Shown in pieces: positions 1 through 9,203 of a DNA stretch of 44,162 nucleotides. The position numbers were made by a program, and so were the translations under genes. The DNA is from Phycisphaerae bacterium (GTDB lineage Bacteria > Planctomycetota > Phycisphaerae > Phycisphaerales > UBA1924), in assembly GCA_016795005.1 (NCBI GenBank), contig JAEUIV010000016.1, forward strand, positions 1 through 44,162. The letters are read 5' to 3'. How positions within the stretch are numbered: the stretch's first letter is position 1; each line of letters starts with the position of its first letter. The notes under the pieces were generated by a model, which was not told the DNA's origin, did no database searches, and worked only from the letters and a program-made list of their open reading frames with translations.

Positions 1-219
1 CGCGACGAAGAGCCGGTCGCGATGCTCGATGAATCGAGAGAGAGCGCCTTCCGGATCCGACCACGGGCCGAAGAAAACGAAGCGGCCGCGGATTTTTTTC
101 GCCCAGCGGCCCGTTGCGTGGGCGAAGAGGGGGAATCCGGGGTAAGGTTTGGACGGCTTCGCCGCGCGGGCGGTCTTCGCGGCGCTCTTTGCAGTCTTGG
201 CGGCGGTCTTGCGAGCCAA
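1..219 (-). CDS. probable tyrosine recombinase / integrase, N-terminal fragment
   Basis: The first 73 residues are visible; the gene continues past the left edge. The start is TTG at 219-217, chosen because AAGGAGGT lies 7 nt upstream. Residues 1-21 are an Ala/Lys-rich basic tail. They are followed by a conserved-looking block with KPYPGFPL, HATGRWAKKIRG and FFGPW, then a segment resembling DPEGAL..FIEHRD. From memory, this block opens many planctomycete phage-type integrases, ahead of the SAM-like core-binding and catalytic domains. The catalytic R-H-R-H-Y residues lie outside the window, so the call rests on the N-terminal signature only. The gene points away from the tRNA-Arg at 407-481, and a short inverted-repeat cluster lies between them. 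It could instead be an uncharacterised planctomycete protein sharing this N-terminal block. Confidence 0.55.
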   Translation of the reverse strand, partial: MARKTAAKTAKSAAKTARAAKPSKPYPGFPLFAHATGRWAKKIRGRFVFFGPWSDPEGALSRFIEHRDRLFVA

Positions 220-272
220 CGGTCCGACCTCCTTCCTCCCGAGACCGGGAATCCGATCTCGGGATCCGTTCC

Positions 273-355
273 CGTCTGACACCCGCGCGCTCTCGAAAGT
301 TGCGTTTTTGGCGCAGAAACCGGGTGTCAGAACGGGTGTCACCGGGTGTCAGACG
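273..355. repeat. TGACACCC/GGGTGTCA inverted and direct repeat cluster
   Basis: A perfect 13-bp inverted repeat has CGTCTGACACCCG at 273-285 and CGGGTGTCAGACG at 343-355. Two more direct copies of CGGGTGTCA lie at 321-329 and 333-341, giving four copies of the 9-mer core in 83 bp. The cluster occupies the gap between the recombinase start and tRNA-Arg. It may be recombinase arm or directionality-factor sites, or a REP-type element like those moved by REP-associated tyrosine transposases; the sequence cannot decide. Confidence 0.75.
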
Positions 356-406
356 ATCTTGCCGAGGAGGCGGACAAAGTCAAATTCCCTGCAGAAATAG
401 CCCCTA

Positions 407-481
407 GCGCCCGTAGCTCAGCCTGGATAGAGCGGCGGTTTCCTAAACCGCAGGTCAGAGGTTCGAGTCCTCTCGGGCGCG
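407..481 (+). tRNA. tRNA-Arg (anticodon CCU)
   Basis: A full cloverleaf can be drawn. The acceptor stem GCGCCCG (407-413) pairs with CGGGCGC (474-480), with discriminator G481. The D stem is GCTC/GAGC and the anticodon stem GCGGT/ACCGC. The seven-base loop TTCCTAA carries CCT at 442-444. The T stem AGAGG/CCTCT encloses TTCGAGT. The 3' CCA is not encoded. The tRNA reads AGG codons. tRNA-Arg(CCU) genes are frequent integration targets, which is notable given the recombinase 190 bp away, but no second copy of the 3' end was seen here. Confidence 0.96.
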
Positions 482-518
482 CTTCCGCACACTCACCCCG
501 ACGACGCGCCGCGAATCC

Positions 519-1721
519 TCAGGGACACGTCGCCCCCCAGTGCGACAGGATCGTCGTGACGTCAAGAAAACTCACGACACCGTCCCCCGTGACATCCGCA
601 CAAAAAGGCCGCCGGTTTACAAGCACCGCGACGCTGTCGGCCACCGAGTTCGCCACCGCAAGGTCGGGGCGGAAGTCGCCGTTCAGATCACCGACCGCCA
701 CGCCGCGCGGGCCGCTCCCCGCCGCCCAGTCCACACGCGGAGCAAAGCTTCCGCCCCCGAGGTTTCGGAGCACGCTGACGTTCCCGGAAACAAAGTTCGC
801 CACCGCCAGGTCAAGAAGCCCATCGCCGTCCAGGTCGCCCGCCACGACCGCGGAGGGAAGCGCCCCCGTTTCGAAGTCCGCTCGTCCCGCGAACGATCCA
901 TCGCCCAGGTTCCTCAGCACTCCGACGCTGCCCGTCGAAAAGCTGGCCACCGCAAGATCGGCCCGCCCGTCGCCATCCAGATCGCCCATCGCAACACAAC
1001 TCGGATTGATCCCCGCCGCGTACGCGACACCCGCGGAAAACGTGCCGTCGCCGTTCCCCCGCAGCACGCTCACGGCATGCGTTGAATAGTTCGCCACCGC
1101 CAGGTCGGGACGAAAATCACCATCCAGGTCGCCGATCGCAACCGAGATCGGGTTGACGCCTCCCGCGCCGAACTGCACCCCGGCCGCAAACACCCCCCCG
1201 CCGAGATTCCGCAACACGCTGACGGAAGCGGACAGGTAGTTCGCCGCGACCAGGTCGGGACGGAAGTCACCGTCCACGTCGCCGATCGCCACCGAATACG
1301 GGTCCGCGCCCGTCGGGAGGTCCGCGCGGACGCCGAACGTCCCATCGCCGTTGTTCCGTAGCACGCTGACCGAACTCGAGTTGAGATTCGCCACCGCGAT
1401 CTCCGGCCGCCCATCGCCGCTCAAGTCTCCGAGCGCCACCGAGATCGGATACGAACCGGTCGCGTAATCCGCCCGCGCGCCGAACGTGCCGTCACCATTC
1501 CCACGCAGCACGCTGACCGTGCTCGACGAATAGTTTGCCACCACCAGGTCGCGCCGGCCGTCACCGTCCACATCGCCGATCGCCACCGAAAAGGGACCGA
1601 CGCCCGTCGCAAAGTTCATCGGCAAGGAAAACTCCGTCGGCCGCGCAACGGCTCCCGCCGCGCAAGCAGACAGCCCCATCACCCGAAGAAAACCAATGAA
1701 CCTGTCGATCGTCTCCATCAT
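519..1721 (-). CDS. secreted FG-GAP/VCBS-repeat protein with single C-terminal dockerin-like motif
   Basis: This 400-residue protein starts at ATG 1721, with GGAG about 6 nt upstream; a second in-frame ATG follows directly. The hydrophobic segment IGFLRVMGLSACAAGAVA within the first 25 residues looks like a signal peptide. The body is seven tandem repeats of about 47 residues, each with an FG-GAP core such as VAIGDVDGDGRRDLVVANY followed by VSVLRNxGDGTF. FG-GAP repeats usually form calcium-binding beta-propellers on exported proteins. The C-terminus ADVTGDGVVSFLDVTTILSH resembles half of the two-part dockerin-like ends of neighbouring secreted proteins. The partner or ligand is unknown. The repeats are also visible in DNA with a period near 141 bp. 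Confidence 0.85.
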   Translation of the reverse strand: MMETIDRFIGFLRVMGLSACAAGAVARPTEFSLPMNFATGVGPFSVAIGDVDGDGRRDLVVANYSSSTVSVLRGNGDGTFGARADYATGSYPISVALGDLSGDGRPEIAVANLNSSSVSVLRNNGDGTFGVRADLPTGADPYSVAIGDVDGDFRPDLVAANYLSASVSVLRNLGGGVFAAGVQFGAGGVNPISVAIGDLDGDFRPDLAVANYSTHAVSVLRGNGDGTFSAGVAYAAGINPSCVAMGDLDGDGRADLAVASFSTGSVGVLRNLGDGSFAGRADFETGALPSAVVAGDLDGDGLLDLAVANFVSGNVSVLRNLGGGSFAPRVDWAAGSGPRGVAVGDLNGDFRPDLAVANSVADSVAVLVNRRPFCADVTGDGVVSFLDVTTILSHWGATCP

Positions 1722-1936
1722 CAACGCTCCATCGGCACGACATCCTTCACTATTGCTCCGGTTCGACCGCCACGAAGCCTTCGGCCTCGAACCGCACCCG
1801 ACTTCCTTCGGCCAGCCCCTCTCCAACCAATTGCCCACCGACCCCAACACCGGCCCATCTCAGTATGTTTGGATTGTGTTCGGTAATCCCGAACGCGACT
1901 ACCTTTGGTGATCGTGCGGAAAGGCGCGGTTTTCAC

Positions 1937-1966
1937 TTGTTTCGTGCTCTTTTGCGAGGACACTAT
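1937..1966 (+). promoter_or_regulatory. candidate promoter in the 1722-2188 gap, upstream of subtilase
   Basis: TTGTTT (1937-1942), an 18-bp spacer and CACTAT (1961-1966) form a moderate sigma70-like pair. Transcription from here would give the protease gene a leader of about 215 nt. That leader contains a small GC hairpin at 1991-2005 (CCGGAG/CTCCGG). The rest of the 467-bp gap separates the divergent FG-GAP and protease genes; nothing else in it is recognisable. Confidence 0.35.
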
Positions 1967-2188
1967 GCGGATGGAAGAGACCGGGGTCGGCCGGAGCCGC
2001 TCCGGGGGAGCCTGTGCTTTGCATCTGTGAGTCGTTGCGTGTTTGGCTTGATCACCCACCCTCGGAACAACGAAGAAGGAAGTTCACGCTGGGCATCGTT
2101 TCCGGTCGGGGCATCAAGCCGCGGGGACCAAGTGGATCAACAGCAATCGCCGATCGGCCTGAACCGATCCGCGGAGGAGAAACGAAGA

Positions 2189-4837
2189 ATGGGTCGGAGC
2201 ATCAACCGAGCGTTCGCTGGCATCGCCACCCTCATCATCGCGGCCGGGGCGGCGGCGCCGTTCGCCCACGCCCAGCCCCAGCATGAGGGCTACTTCTACA
2301 TGGGCAACAAGGAGCGCATCCCGATGGCGCTCGAAGAAGGACGCATCGCCGTCTTCAAGGAAGCCGCCATCAACGACGACCAGCGAGCCGCCGACACCGC
2401 CAACGAGGAACTCATCGAGGCGCTCGACGCCGTCGGCTTCCCCCGCGACGGGATCAAGAAGCACGCCTTCCGGGGCTGGTCGTACGCGAACGTCCCCGCC
2501 GGCCAGCGCGCCAATCAAACCGTCGAGGACACCGTCGCCAACCTCGTCGCGCAGAACATCGCCGACTTCGTCTCGCCCGTCTTCCTCGACGAGTACGGCC
2601 CGCGCTTCGTCACGCGCGACATCCTCGTCGGATTCCACGCCGACCTGAACCACGACCAGGCGGACCAGGTCGTCACCGACATGAACCTCGGCCAGATCAT
2701 CAGCCGCGAGTATTCGGGCATGCACAACCTCTACCTCGTCCGCAGCGCCTCGCGCAACGGGTTCGAGGTCCTCGACAAGGCCAACGCCGCCGCACTCCGC
2801 GACGAGGTCGCCTACGCCGAGCCGGACATGATCTTCACCGTCATCCCGACCCTCATCCCCAACGACCCCATGTTCAGCCAGTTGTGGGGCATCCGGCAGG
2901 CGAGCGACTTCGACATGGACGGCGACGAAGCCTGGGACACAACCATCGGCTCCTCCAACGTCATCACCGTCGTCATGGACGACGGCGTCGACCTCAGCCA
3001 CTCCGACCTTGACGGCAACATCGCCGCCGGGATCGACACCACCGGCAGCGGCACCGGCGGAAACCACATCGGAAGCAACCCCTGCGAAGGCCACGGCACG
3101 AACGTCGCCGGCACCATCGCCGCCGAGATCAACAACTCGCAGGGCGTCGTCGGAATCGCCCCCGGAACACGCATCGGCGCCGCGAAGTTCGCCGTCCTCA
3201 ACCAGCCCTGCGACGGCACCGCCGCCGGCTGCACCACCTGCGCCGTCAACGCCGTCAACTGGACCCTCACCATCGGCGCGAAGATCCTCAACGTCTCCTA
3301 CTCCATCGGCTTCACCTCCTCGCTCGACAGCGCCTTCCAGAACACCCGCAACCAGGGCGTCGTCCACTTCGCCTCCACCGGAAACAGCGGCGCGGGAACC
3401 ATCGCCTACCCCGCCAGCAGCGCCTACGTCCTCGGCATCGGCTCCGTCGATCAGTCCGGGAGCAAGTCGTCATTCAGCCAGTTCGGCACCGGCATCTCGC
3501 ACATGGCCCCCGGGTCGGGCATCCGCACCACCAACCGCGGCGGGGGCTACGCCACCGTCTCGGGAACGTCCTTCTCCTCCCCCTACGCCGCGGGCGTCGG
3601 CGCGCTCGTCGCATCGCAGAATCCCTTCCTCACCGCCGTCGATATCCAGAACATCCTCCAGAGCACCTGCCAGGACATGGGAAACCCGGGATACGACACC
3701 ACCTTCGGCTACGGACTCACCAACGCACGCGCCGCCGTGCTCTCCGTCCCCGCCCCCTCCGCGCCGGGAGCCTTCAACCTCCAGACTCCCTCGAACGGCG
3801 CCACCAACGTCATCCGTCTCCCAACCTTCGAATGGTCCGGGTCCCAGTTCGCAACAAACTACGAACTGACCATCGATGACAACTCGGACTTCAGCAGCCC
3901 CGTCCTCGTCCACAACAACGGCACGCTCACCAACTTCATCATGAGCGGCTCGCCGCTCACCGCGAACACCACGTACTACTGGAAGATCGTCGCCAGCAAC
4001 ACCCTCGGCATGACCAACTCGACGCCCGTCTCCTACTCGTTCACCACCATCTCCGTCCCGCCCGAGGCCTTCTCGCTCACCACGCCCGCCAACATGGCGA
4101 CGGGCATCTCGCTCACCCCGACGTTCCAGTGGGGAGCCTCGAACCTCTCGGAGTCCTACACCATCCAGGTCGATAACGACTCCGACTTCAGCAGCCTGAT
4201 CGTGAACGCCAACACCACCCTCCAGACCTTCAGCCTCATCTCCCCGCTCCTCCCCGGAACCCAGTACTTCTGGCGCGTCTACGCCAACAACCCGCTCGGC
4301 TCAACGCTCAGCACACCCGCCTCACGCTCCTTCACCACCGTCGCCACCGCCCCGCAGGGCTTCGCCCTCCAGACGCCGTTCGACGGCTCCAACGTCACCA
4401 CCTTCACCCCGACCCTCAACTGGGCCGACTCCTTCGCCGCGGAAACCTATCGCATCCAGGTGGACGACCTCCAGACCTTCGTCAGCCCGGAGGTCAACGT
4501 CACCGGGCTGACCGACTCGCAGTTCACCGTCCCCATGGGCGCGCTCACCAACAACACTCGCTACTACTGGCGCGTCTTCGCCGTGAACTCCATCGGCGAG
4601 ACCGCATCGACACCCACCGTCTACAACTTCGCCCTCGTCGTCCCCACCTGCTGCCCCGGAAACGCCGACAAGGTCGCCCCCGGCGCCGTCACCTTCTCCG
4701 ACGTCACCACCGTCCTCGCCAACTTCGGCAACTCCTATCCCAACGGCAACGGCGCGGGCGACTCCGACTGCAACGGCACCGTCAACTTCTCCGACGTCAC
4801 CAGCACCCTCGCCAACTTCAACAACACCTGCAACTGA
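2189..4837 (+). CDS. secreted subtilisin-like serine protease (S8) with three Fn3-like repeats and dockerin-like C-terminus
   Basis: The protein has 882 residues; ATG 2189 follows GGAGGAG at 2173-2179. Residues 1-28 are a signal peptide ending AHA. Residues 30 to about 220 form a propeptide-like region. The S8 catalytic domain follows, with Asp264 in VVMDDGVDLSHSDLDG, His302 in EGHGTNVAGT, oxyanion Asn399 in ASTGNSG and nucleophile Ser461 in SGTSFSSPYAAG, so the triad is complete. Three repeats of about 95 residues follow (starting near 527, 618 and 712), each with a 'TP..GA....TPTFxW' opening and a 'TxYYWRV.A.N..G' end, typical of Fn3-like modules. Residues 821-882 carry two DVTxxLANF dockerin-like halves. 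It is probably an extracellular or surface-held protease. Confidence 0.93.
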   Translation: MGRSINRAFAGIATLIIAAGAAAPFAHAQPQHEGYFYMGNKERIPMALEEGRIAVFKEAAINDDQRAADTANEELIEALDAVGFPRDGIKKHAFRGWSYANVPAGQRANQTVEDTVANLVAQNIADFVSPVFLDEYGPRFVTRDILVGFHADLNHDQADQVVTDMNLGQIISREYSGMHNLYLVRSASRNGFEVLDKANAAALRDEVAYAEPDMIFTVIPTLIPNDPMFSQLWGIRQASDFDMDGDEAWDTTIGSSNVITVVMDDGVDLSHSDLDGNIAAGIDTTGSGTGGNHIGSNPCEGHGTNVAGTIAAEINNSQGVVGIAPGTRIGAAKFAVLNQPCDGTAAGCTTCAVNAVNWTLTIGAKILNVSYSIGFTSSLDSAFQNTRNQGVVHFASTGNSGAGTIAYPASSAYVLGIGSVDQSGSKSSFSQFGTGISHMAPGSGIRTTNRGGGYATVSGTSFSSPYAAGVGALVASQNPFLTAVDIQNILQSTCQDMGNPGYDTTFGYGLTNARAAVLSVPAPSAPGAFNLQTPSNGATNVIRLPTFEWSGSQFATNYELTIDDNSDFSSPVLVHNNGTLTNFIMSGSPLTANTTYYWKIVASNTLGMTNSTPVSYSFTTISVPPEAFSLTTPANMATGISLTPTFQWGASNLSESYTIQVDNDSDFSSLIVNANTTLQTFSLISPLLPGTQYFWRVYANNPLGSTLSTPASRSFTTVATAPQGFALQTPFDGSNVTTFTPTLNWADSFAAETYRIQVDDLQTFVSPEVNVTGLTDSQFTVPMGALTNNTRYYWRVFAVNSIGETASTPTVYNFALVVPTCCPGNADKVAPGAVTFSDVTTVLANFGNSYPNGNGAGDSDCNGTVNFSDVTSTLANFNNTCN

Positions 4838-4872
4838 TCGATCGCCACGGAGATCACATCGGATATTCGCCA

Positions 4873-4905
4873 CGGGGCGGAGGACAGCATCCTCCGCCCC
4901 GTTTT
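4873..4905 (+). terminator. Rho-independent terminator of the protease gene
   Basis: A perfect 12-bp stem, CGGGGCGGAGGA (4873-4884) and TCCTCCGCCCCG (4890-4901), has a 5-nt loop and is followed by TTTT. It lies 35 bp after the protease stop codon. Confidence 0.92.
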
Positions 4906-5344
4906 CATTCCGCCTTCCACCGCCGTCCCCGTCGGCCGCGGCCACACAGATGCAACATCGACGCCGCATCAATACCTCCCCCCGCGCCACCCTCGCCGGG
5001 CTTTCGGCGCGGTCGCGTCTCCCAACACGCGGCCGCGACCGACCCAACCCGAACGTTGCCCTTGGCCCCGCCGAGCCGTGCCGATTACTCGTTCCTGAAC
5101 GAACGACCGCGATGGATCCCCAGCCCCAATCCCACTCCAAATTCCGAGCCAGAAGCCCGGAACCCGGTCCCCCCCGCCCCCGGGCCAGTCCCTCACCCCA
5201 GTTTTGGTCCCAGAACCAAACCCCAGGCAACTCCCCGCCGATACCATGGGTAGAACATCATCGGTGGACGGCGTGGTGGTTCGCCGGTCCGCGACCGGCA
5301 TCGTCCGGCTTCACATCAATCAGAACGAAACGAGGGCTTGATTC
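4906..5344. other. 439-bp gap without a recognisable gene
   Basis: This lies between the protease terminator and the DUF1573 gene. No coding signal is convincing on either strand. It holds a weak hairpin (TTTGGT 5203-5208 with ACCAAA 5215-5220) and presumably the promoter of the downstream gene, but no clear -35/-10 pair could be picked. Confidence 0.4.
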
Positions 5345-6697
5345 ATGAGCAGCGTAATCCATTCAGCAACATTCACCTTTGGAAAAAGCGTCCGCCTCCT
5401 GTGCGCGTTCGCGGCCTCGGCCGTGATGACCGGCGCCCTCGCGTCGCCGGCCCTCGCCCAGAAGGACTCGAACAAGGACAAGGACGTCCTCCGCGAGCAA
5501 CTCCGCGAGAAAATGGACGCCCTCCACAAGGAAGTCATCAACAACACCACTGTGAAGCCGGAAGCCGTCGAGCAGGTCCCCGAGAGCCACGACGGCGTGA
5601 CCCCGACCACCGTCGCCCAGGCCACACCGCCCACCGCCCCGCAGGCCCCCATCGGGGAGGGAGCGCGGCTCGTCTTCGATTCCAACAGCCACGACTTCGG
5701 CGTCGTCATGGGCGACACGCCGCTCGTCTGCAAGTTCCCCTTCAAGAACATGGGGACCGGAAAACTCGTCATCAACGCCGTCAACACCGGCTGCGGCTGC
5801 ACCGTCGCCAAACTCGCCAAGCAGGAGTTTGAACCCGGCGAAGGCGATGTCATCGAACTCACCTACAGCCCCAAGGGCGCCGGAAAGCAGCAGCGATCCA
5901 TCCAGGTCGCCTCAAACGACGCACAACAGCCCAACATGCAGATCGTCATCAGCGCCCAGGTCGTCCCGCTCGTCGAGGCCCGCCCCAACACCCTCCAGTT
6001 CGGACAGGTCAGCATCGGCGAGGCGCGCACCGTCCAGCTCGTCATCGTCAGCCGCGACCCGGAGATGAAGATCACCGCCGTCGAATCCAACGGCCCCGAA
6101 ATCGTCGCCGAAATCGCCGGCCCCGATGTCAAGCCGGAGGTCATGGTCGAGCCGGAACTCCCGGGCGTCAAGATCATCAACGTCACACTGAAAGACACGG
6201 CGCCCGTCGGCCGAGTCCTCAAGATGCTCACCGTCAAGACCCTCGCCGCGAAGGAAAAGGGCGCCGCGCAGGAAGCACAGGAGATCAAGGTCAACGCCTT
6301 CGCCGCCGTGAAGGGCGAACTCACCGTCAACCCGCAACTCATCCGCGTCCCGCCCGTCGTCGCCGGGGGCGACATCGAACGCGAGGCCATCGTCACCCGC
6401 AAGGACAACAAGCCCTTCAACATCACCAAGGTCGAGATCATGGATTCGACCCTGCCGGGCCTCACCGCCACCACCGAGCCGTACTCGGAGGGTGACCTCA
6501 AGGGATTCAAGATCAAACTCAAGGGCAAGGCCGGCCCCTCCGCCAACAACTTCCGCGGCCGCATCGTCTTCACCACGGACGTCGAGCGCGAAGAATCCAA
6601 CGACATCCAGTTCAGCGGCATCGTCCGTGTCCCGCCGCCGGAAGGGAGCGCCGCTCCCGCGGGCAATCCCACCGGCACCACCCCGCCGAAGCAGTAA
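5345..6697 (+). CDS. exported DUF1573 domain protein
   Basis: The protein has 450 residues. Residues 1-38 are a signal peptide ending ASPALA. A charged linker follows, rich in Lys, Asp and Glu (about 39-70). Residues about 115-205 match the DUF1573 pattern: HDFGVVMGDTPLVCKFPFKN, then NTGCGCTVAKLAK and ELTYSPKGAGKQQRSIQV. DUF1573 is an immunoglobulin-like beta-sandwich of exported proteins in Planctomycetes and Bacteroidetes, with no established biochemical role. The remaining 240 residues look like further beta-sandwich domains, including another 'GQVSIGEARTVQLVI' stretch near 220 and 'VARVPPVVAGGDIERE'-like text near 335. A weak GAGG lies 10-13 nt before the ATG. A strong terminator follows directly, so it is probably monocistronic. 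Confidence 0.85.
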   Translation: MSSVIHSATFTFGKSVRLLCAFAASAVMTGALASPALAQKDSNKDKDVLREQLREKMDALHKEVINNTTVKPEAVEQVPESHDGVTPTTVAQATPPTAPQAPIGEGARLVFDSNSHDFGVVMGDTPLVCKFPFKNMGTGKLVINAVNTGCGCTVAKLAKQEFEPGEGDVIELTYSPKGAGKQQRSIQVASNDAQQPNMQIVISAQVVPLVEARPNTLQFGQVSIGEARTVQLVIVSRDPEMKITAVESNGPEIVAEIAGPDVKPEVMVEPELPGVKIINVTLKDTAPVGRVLKMLTVKTLAAKEKGAAQEAQEIKVNAFAAVKGELTVNPQLIRVPPVVAGGDIEREAIVTRKDNKPFNITKVEIMDSTLPGLTATTEPYSEGDLKGFKIKLKGKAGPSANNFRGRIVFTTDVEREESNDIQFSGIVRVPPPEGSAAPAGNPTGTTPPKQ

Positions 6698-6726
6698 TCA
6701 CGTCCGAAAACAGCACCCGTGAACCG

Positions 6727-6756
6727 ACCGGCCGGACAGACTCCGGCCGGTTTTTT
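6727..6756 (+). terminator. Rho-independent terminator of the DUF1573 gene
   Basis: ACCGGCCGGA (6727-6736) and TCCGGCCGGT (6742-6751) form a perfect 10-bp stem with a 5-nt loop and a six-T run (6751-6756), 29 bp after the stop codon. Confidence 0.93.
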
Positions 6757-6883
6757 CATCCCAATCGTTGCCCCCGCACCACATCGCCGTTGGACCAGCG
6801 CATCGAACGCCCGGCCGGCACGCCCCGCATCGCCCGCCACCCCCGCTTGTGCCGCGCGGCACGCCGCTTGTATCACCTATGAC

Positions 6884-7258
6884 GTGAAGATCAGCCTCCC
6901 AATCGCGCTCCGGCCGCGCGCCGTCGCCACGCTCATCTCCACCCTGGCGATGAGCGCGATCGTGGGGTGCCAGCACCTCCCGGCCACCGCTTCCCACTGG
7001 GCCGAGCCGCCGGTAATCCGCGGTAATCGGGGGCAACCGGTGCTATCTGACTCACCCGCGATATCCATGCTCAGCCCCACCGAACTGGCCTATGAACGGG
7101 GGCCGGGGGGCACCTTTCCCTACCAGAGATTTGAGTACTCCCGCAGGGATTACCTGCTTTCCACGCAGGCCACTGGACCCATCCTCGCAACCGCCGAGTG
7201 GCCCACCCCGAGGCCGGCACGCGAACGCCGGGTCCGCTTCTATTATTGGCGTCAATAG
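6884..7258 (+). CDS. small putative lipoprotein, function unknown
   Basis: Starting at GTG 6884 this gives 124 residues. The N-terminus VKISLPIALRPRAVATLIST is basic then hydrophobic and leads to SAIVGC, an acceptable lipobox with Cys as the likely acylated residue near position 31. The rest is polar and aromatic-rich towards the end (GTFPYQRFEYSRRDY, RVRFYYWRQ), with no family I recognise. An upstream in-frame ATG at 6719 exists, but it lies across the preceding terminator and would hide the lipobox. No Shine-Dalgarno is visible before the GTG; TATCAC sits 7 nt upstream, as in the leaderless candidates in this window. Confidence 0.6.
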   Translation: MKISLPIALRPRAVATLISTLAMSAIVGCQHLPATASHWAEPPVIRGNRGQPVLSDSPAISMLSPTELAYERGPGGTFPYQRFEYSRRDYLLSTQATGPILATAEWPTPRPARERRVRFYYWRQ

Positions 7259-7328
7259 GCGCCATTCAGCCCAGTTCTGCGGGGTTCCGAATCGACTAGG
7301 GATCTCACCCATGAATGCAAGTCTAGTA

Positions 7329-7357
7329 TTGACTTGACTTTGCATTCGTGGCATACT
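7329..7357 (+). promoter_or_regulatory. sigma70-like promoter of the HU gene
   Basis: TTGACT (7329-7334), a 17-bp spacer and CATACT (7352-7357) form one of the best promoter matches in the window. It gives a leader of about 90 nt before the HU start. Confidence 0.7.
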
Positions 7358-7455
7358 TCTCTCCTCCGACACATGCAGTCGGTCGCTGGTTGATCTCAGC
7401 CCCAGGACGGGCCGCGGGCCAGCAGGGCGTTCCCAGGTGAGGGAGCATTCTCCGG

Positions 7456-7794
7456 ATGGGCACCATCACGAAAAAAGAGTTGATCGACCGCATTGCTCAG
7501 TCCACCGAGCAGAAGCGGGTCGTGGTCAAACGTACGCTCCAGACGTTTCTGAACGAGGTGATCTTGGAGCTGGGCAAGGGCAATCGGCTTGAGTTCCGCG
7601 ATTTCGGGGTCTTTGAGATCCGTGAACGCAAGCGCCGTATGGCTCAGAACCCGAAGACGCTCGAGCGGGTCGATGTGCCGCCGAAGAAGGTCGTCAAGTT
7701 CAAGGTCGGCCGGCTGATGCAGAAATCGCTGGACGATCCCGAGGGCGTCGAGTTCGAGGTGGAGACCGGTGCGCACGAGGACCAGGACGATTGA
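7456..7794 (+). CDS. HU/IHF-family DNA-binding protein
   Basis: The protein has 112 residues. MGTITKKELIDRIAQSTEQK is the standard HU N-terminal helix pair. Residues about 45-80 contain RLEFRDFGVFEIRERKRRMA and the DNA-binding arm NPKTLERVDVPPKKVVKFKV, in which the Pro that intercalates into DNA is in the expected place. The C-terminal tail, about 20 residues, is acidic (DDPEGVEFEVETGAHEDQDD) and longer than in E. coli HU (90 residues). The start is supported by GAGGGAG 10 nt upstream and by the promoter at 7329-7357. The protein bends and packages DNA as a dimer. A weak hairpin with a T run (about 7835-7868) may end the transcript. Confidence 0.95.
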   Translation: MGTITKKELIDRIAQSTEQKRVVVKRTLQTFLNEVILELGKGNRLEFRDFGVFEIRERKRRMAQNPKTLERVDVPPKKVVKFKVGRLMQKSLDDPEGVEFEVETGAHEDQDD

Positions 7795-7975
7795 AGTTCT
7801 GGCCTGTGCTGGTTGACCCGTTTCCGATGCTGAGCGTGATCAGCGGCTTCGTGAAGACGTAGTTTTTCTCGGATCGATGTGCCTGGCGGTGATTTCGTGC
7901 TGAGTTGGCGCGGGTGCTATCGTGTTGGCTTCATCCACGACCCGACAGACGCCGAATCGAGAGGAGCCTTTGATC

Positions 7976-9094
7976 ATGCCCGCCGCCGCGACCAGCAAGA
8001 CCGCCGAGATGCTCGGCTCGGACGCTTCCGCACTGCTTTCTTACACCTGCAAGGGTTTCCCGCGCAGCACGCTGCACCTTCCGGGGCCGGACTTCGTGGA
8101 ACGGGTGCTCCGCGATTCGGATCGGCCGGTGTCGGTGCTGCGGAACTTTCAGACGATCATGAACACGGGCCGGCTCGGCGGCACGGGGTATGTGAGCATC
8201 CTGCCGGTGGACCAGGGGATCGAGCACTCGGCGGGGGCGTCGTTCGCGCCGAACCCGGAGTACTTTGATCCGGCGCGGATTGTCGAGCTGGCGATCGAGG
8301 GCGGGTGCAACGCCGTCGCGTCGACGCTCGGCGTGCTGGGCGCGGTGTCGCGGAAGTACGCGCACCGGATCCCGTTCCTCGTGAAGTTGAATCACAACGA
8401 ACTGCTGACGTATCCGAATATCCACGACCAGACGCGGTACGGCTCCGTGCGGCAGGCGTTCGAGATGGGCGCGGTCGCGGTGGGGGCGACGATCTACTTC
8501 GGCTCCGATGAATCCCGGCGGCAGATCGACGAGGTGTCGCAGTGGTTCGAGGAGGCGCACTCGCTCGGGATGGTGACGGTGCTGTGGTGCTACCTCCGGA
8601 ACAATGCGTTCAAGTTGAAGGGGACCGACGGCAAGAGCACGGACTACCACACGTCGGCCGACCTGACGGGCCAGGGCAATCATCTCGGGGTGACGATCCA
8701 GGCGGACATCATCAAGCAGAAGCTGCCGACGAACAACGGCGGGTACAACGCGCTGAACATGGGATCGTCGTCCTACGGCAAGTTCGACAAGAAGATCTAC
8801 ACCCGACTGACGGCGTCGAACGAGGACGGCACGGGCGGCCATCCGATCGAGTTGTGCCGCTACCAGGTGGCGAACTGCTTCATGGGGCGCTCGCCGTTGA
8901 TCAACTCGGGGGGCGAGAGCAAGGGGGCCGGTGATCTTCAGGAGGCGGTGCACACGGCGGTGATCAACAAGCGGGCGGGGGGCATGGGCCTGATCTCGGG
9001 ACGGAAGGCGTTCCAGAAGCCGATGAAGGACGGCTTGGCGCTGTTGCACGCGGTGCAGGACGTGTACCTGGACGAGAGTGTGACGGTGGCGTAG
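7976..9094 (+). CDS. fbaB: fructose-bisphosphate aldolase, class I (DhnA/FbaB type)
   Basis: The protein has 372 residues and starts at ATG 7976, with GAGGAG at 7961-7966. It follows the bacterial FbaB pattern closely through [88 protein letters not shown] and [20 protein letters not shown]. Class I enzymes form a Schiff base with the substrate and need no metal; they cleave fructose 1,6-bisphosphate into glyceraldehyde 3-phosphate and dihydroxyacetone phosphate. It is slightly longer than E. coli FbaB (350), with a 20-residue N-terminal extension. It stands alone between HU and a regulator; an earlier in-frame ATG at 7922 lacks a ribosome binding site. Confidence 0.95.
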   Translation: MPAAATSKTAEMLGSDASALLSYTCKGFPRSTLHLPGPDFVERVLRDSDRPVSVLRNFQTIMNTGRLGGTGYVSILPVDQGIEHSAGASFAPNPEYFDPARIVELAIEGGCNAVASTLGVLGAVSRKYAHRIPFLVKLNHNELLTYPNIHDQTRYGSVRQAFEMGAVAVGATIYFGSDESRRQIDEVSQWFEEAHSLGMVTVLWCYLRNNAFKLKGTDGKSTDYHTSADLTGQGNHLGVTIQADIIKQKLPTNNGGYNALNMGSSSYGKFDKKIYTRLTASNEDGTGGHPIELCRYQVANCFMGRSPLINSGGESKGAGDLQEAVHTAVINKRAGGMGLISGRKAFQKPMKDGLALLHAVQDVYLDESVTVA

Positions 9095-9203
9095 GGCGAA
9101 CAGAAGGCGACCGCCTGGGCGGCGGCCGTGCCCCGTTCGGGGGAGTCGGCGCCGCACGGGGTTCGAAGATACTGATTTAAGGATAGATTTACCCTAATAT
9201 CTC

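Noticed and set aside
407..481. tRNA-Arg as a confirmed attachment site
   Set aside because: No direct repeat of the tRNA 3' end was found in the window, and the recombinase lies on the 5' side; at most a possibility.
1865..2188. A 108-residue N-terminal extension of the subtilase
   Set aside because: The signal peptide begins at the ATG 2189, which has a strong ribosome binding site; the extension has no protein-like features.
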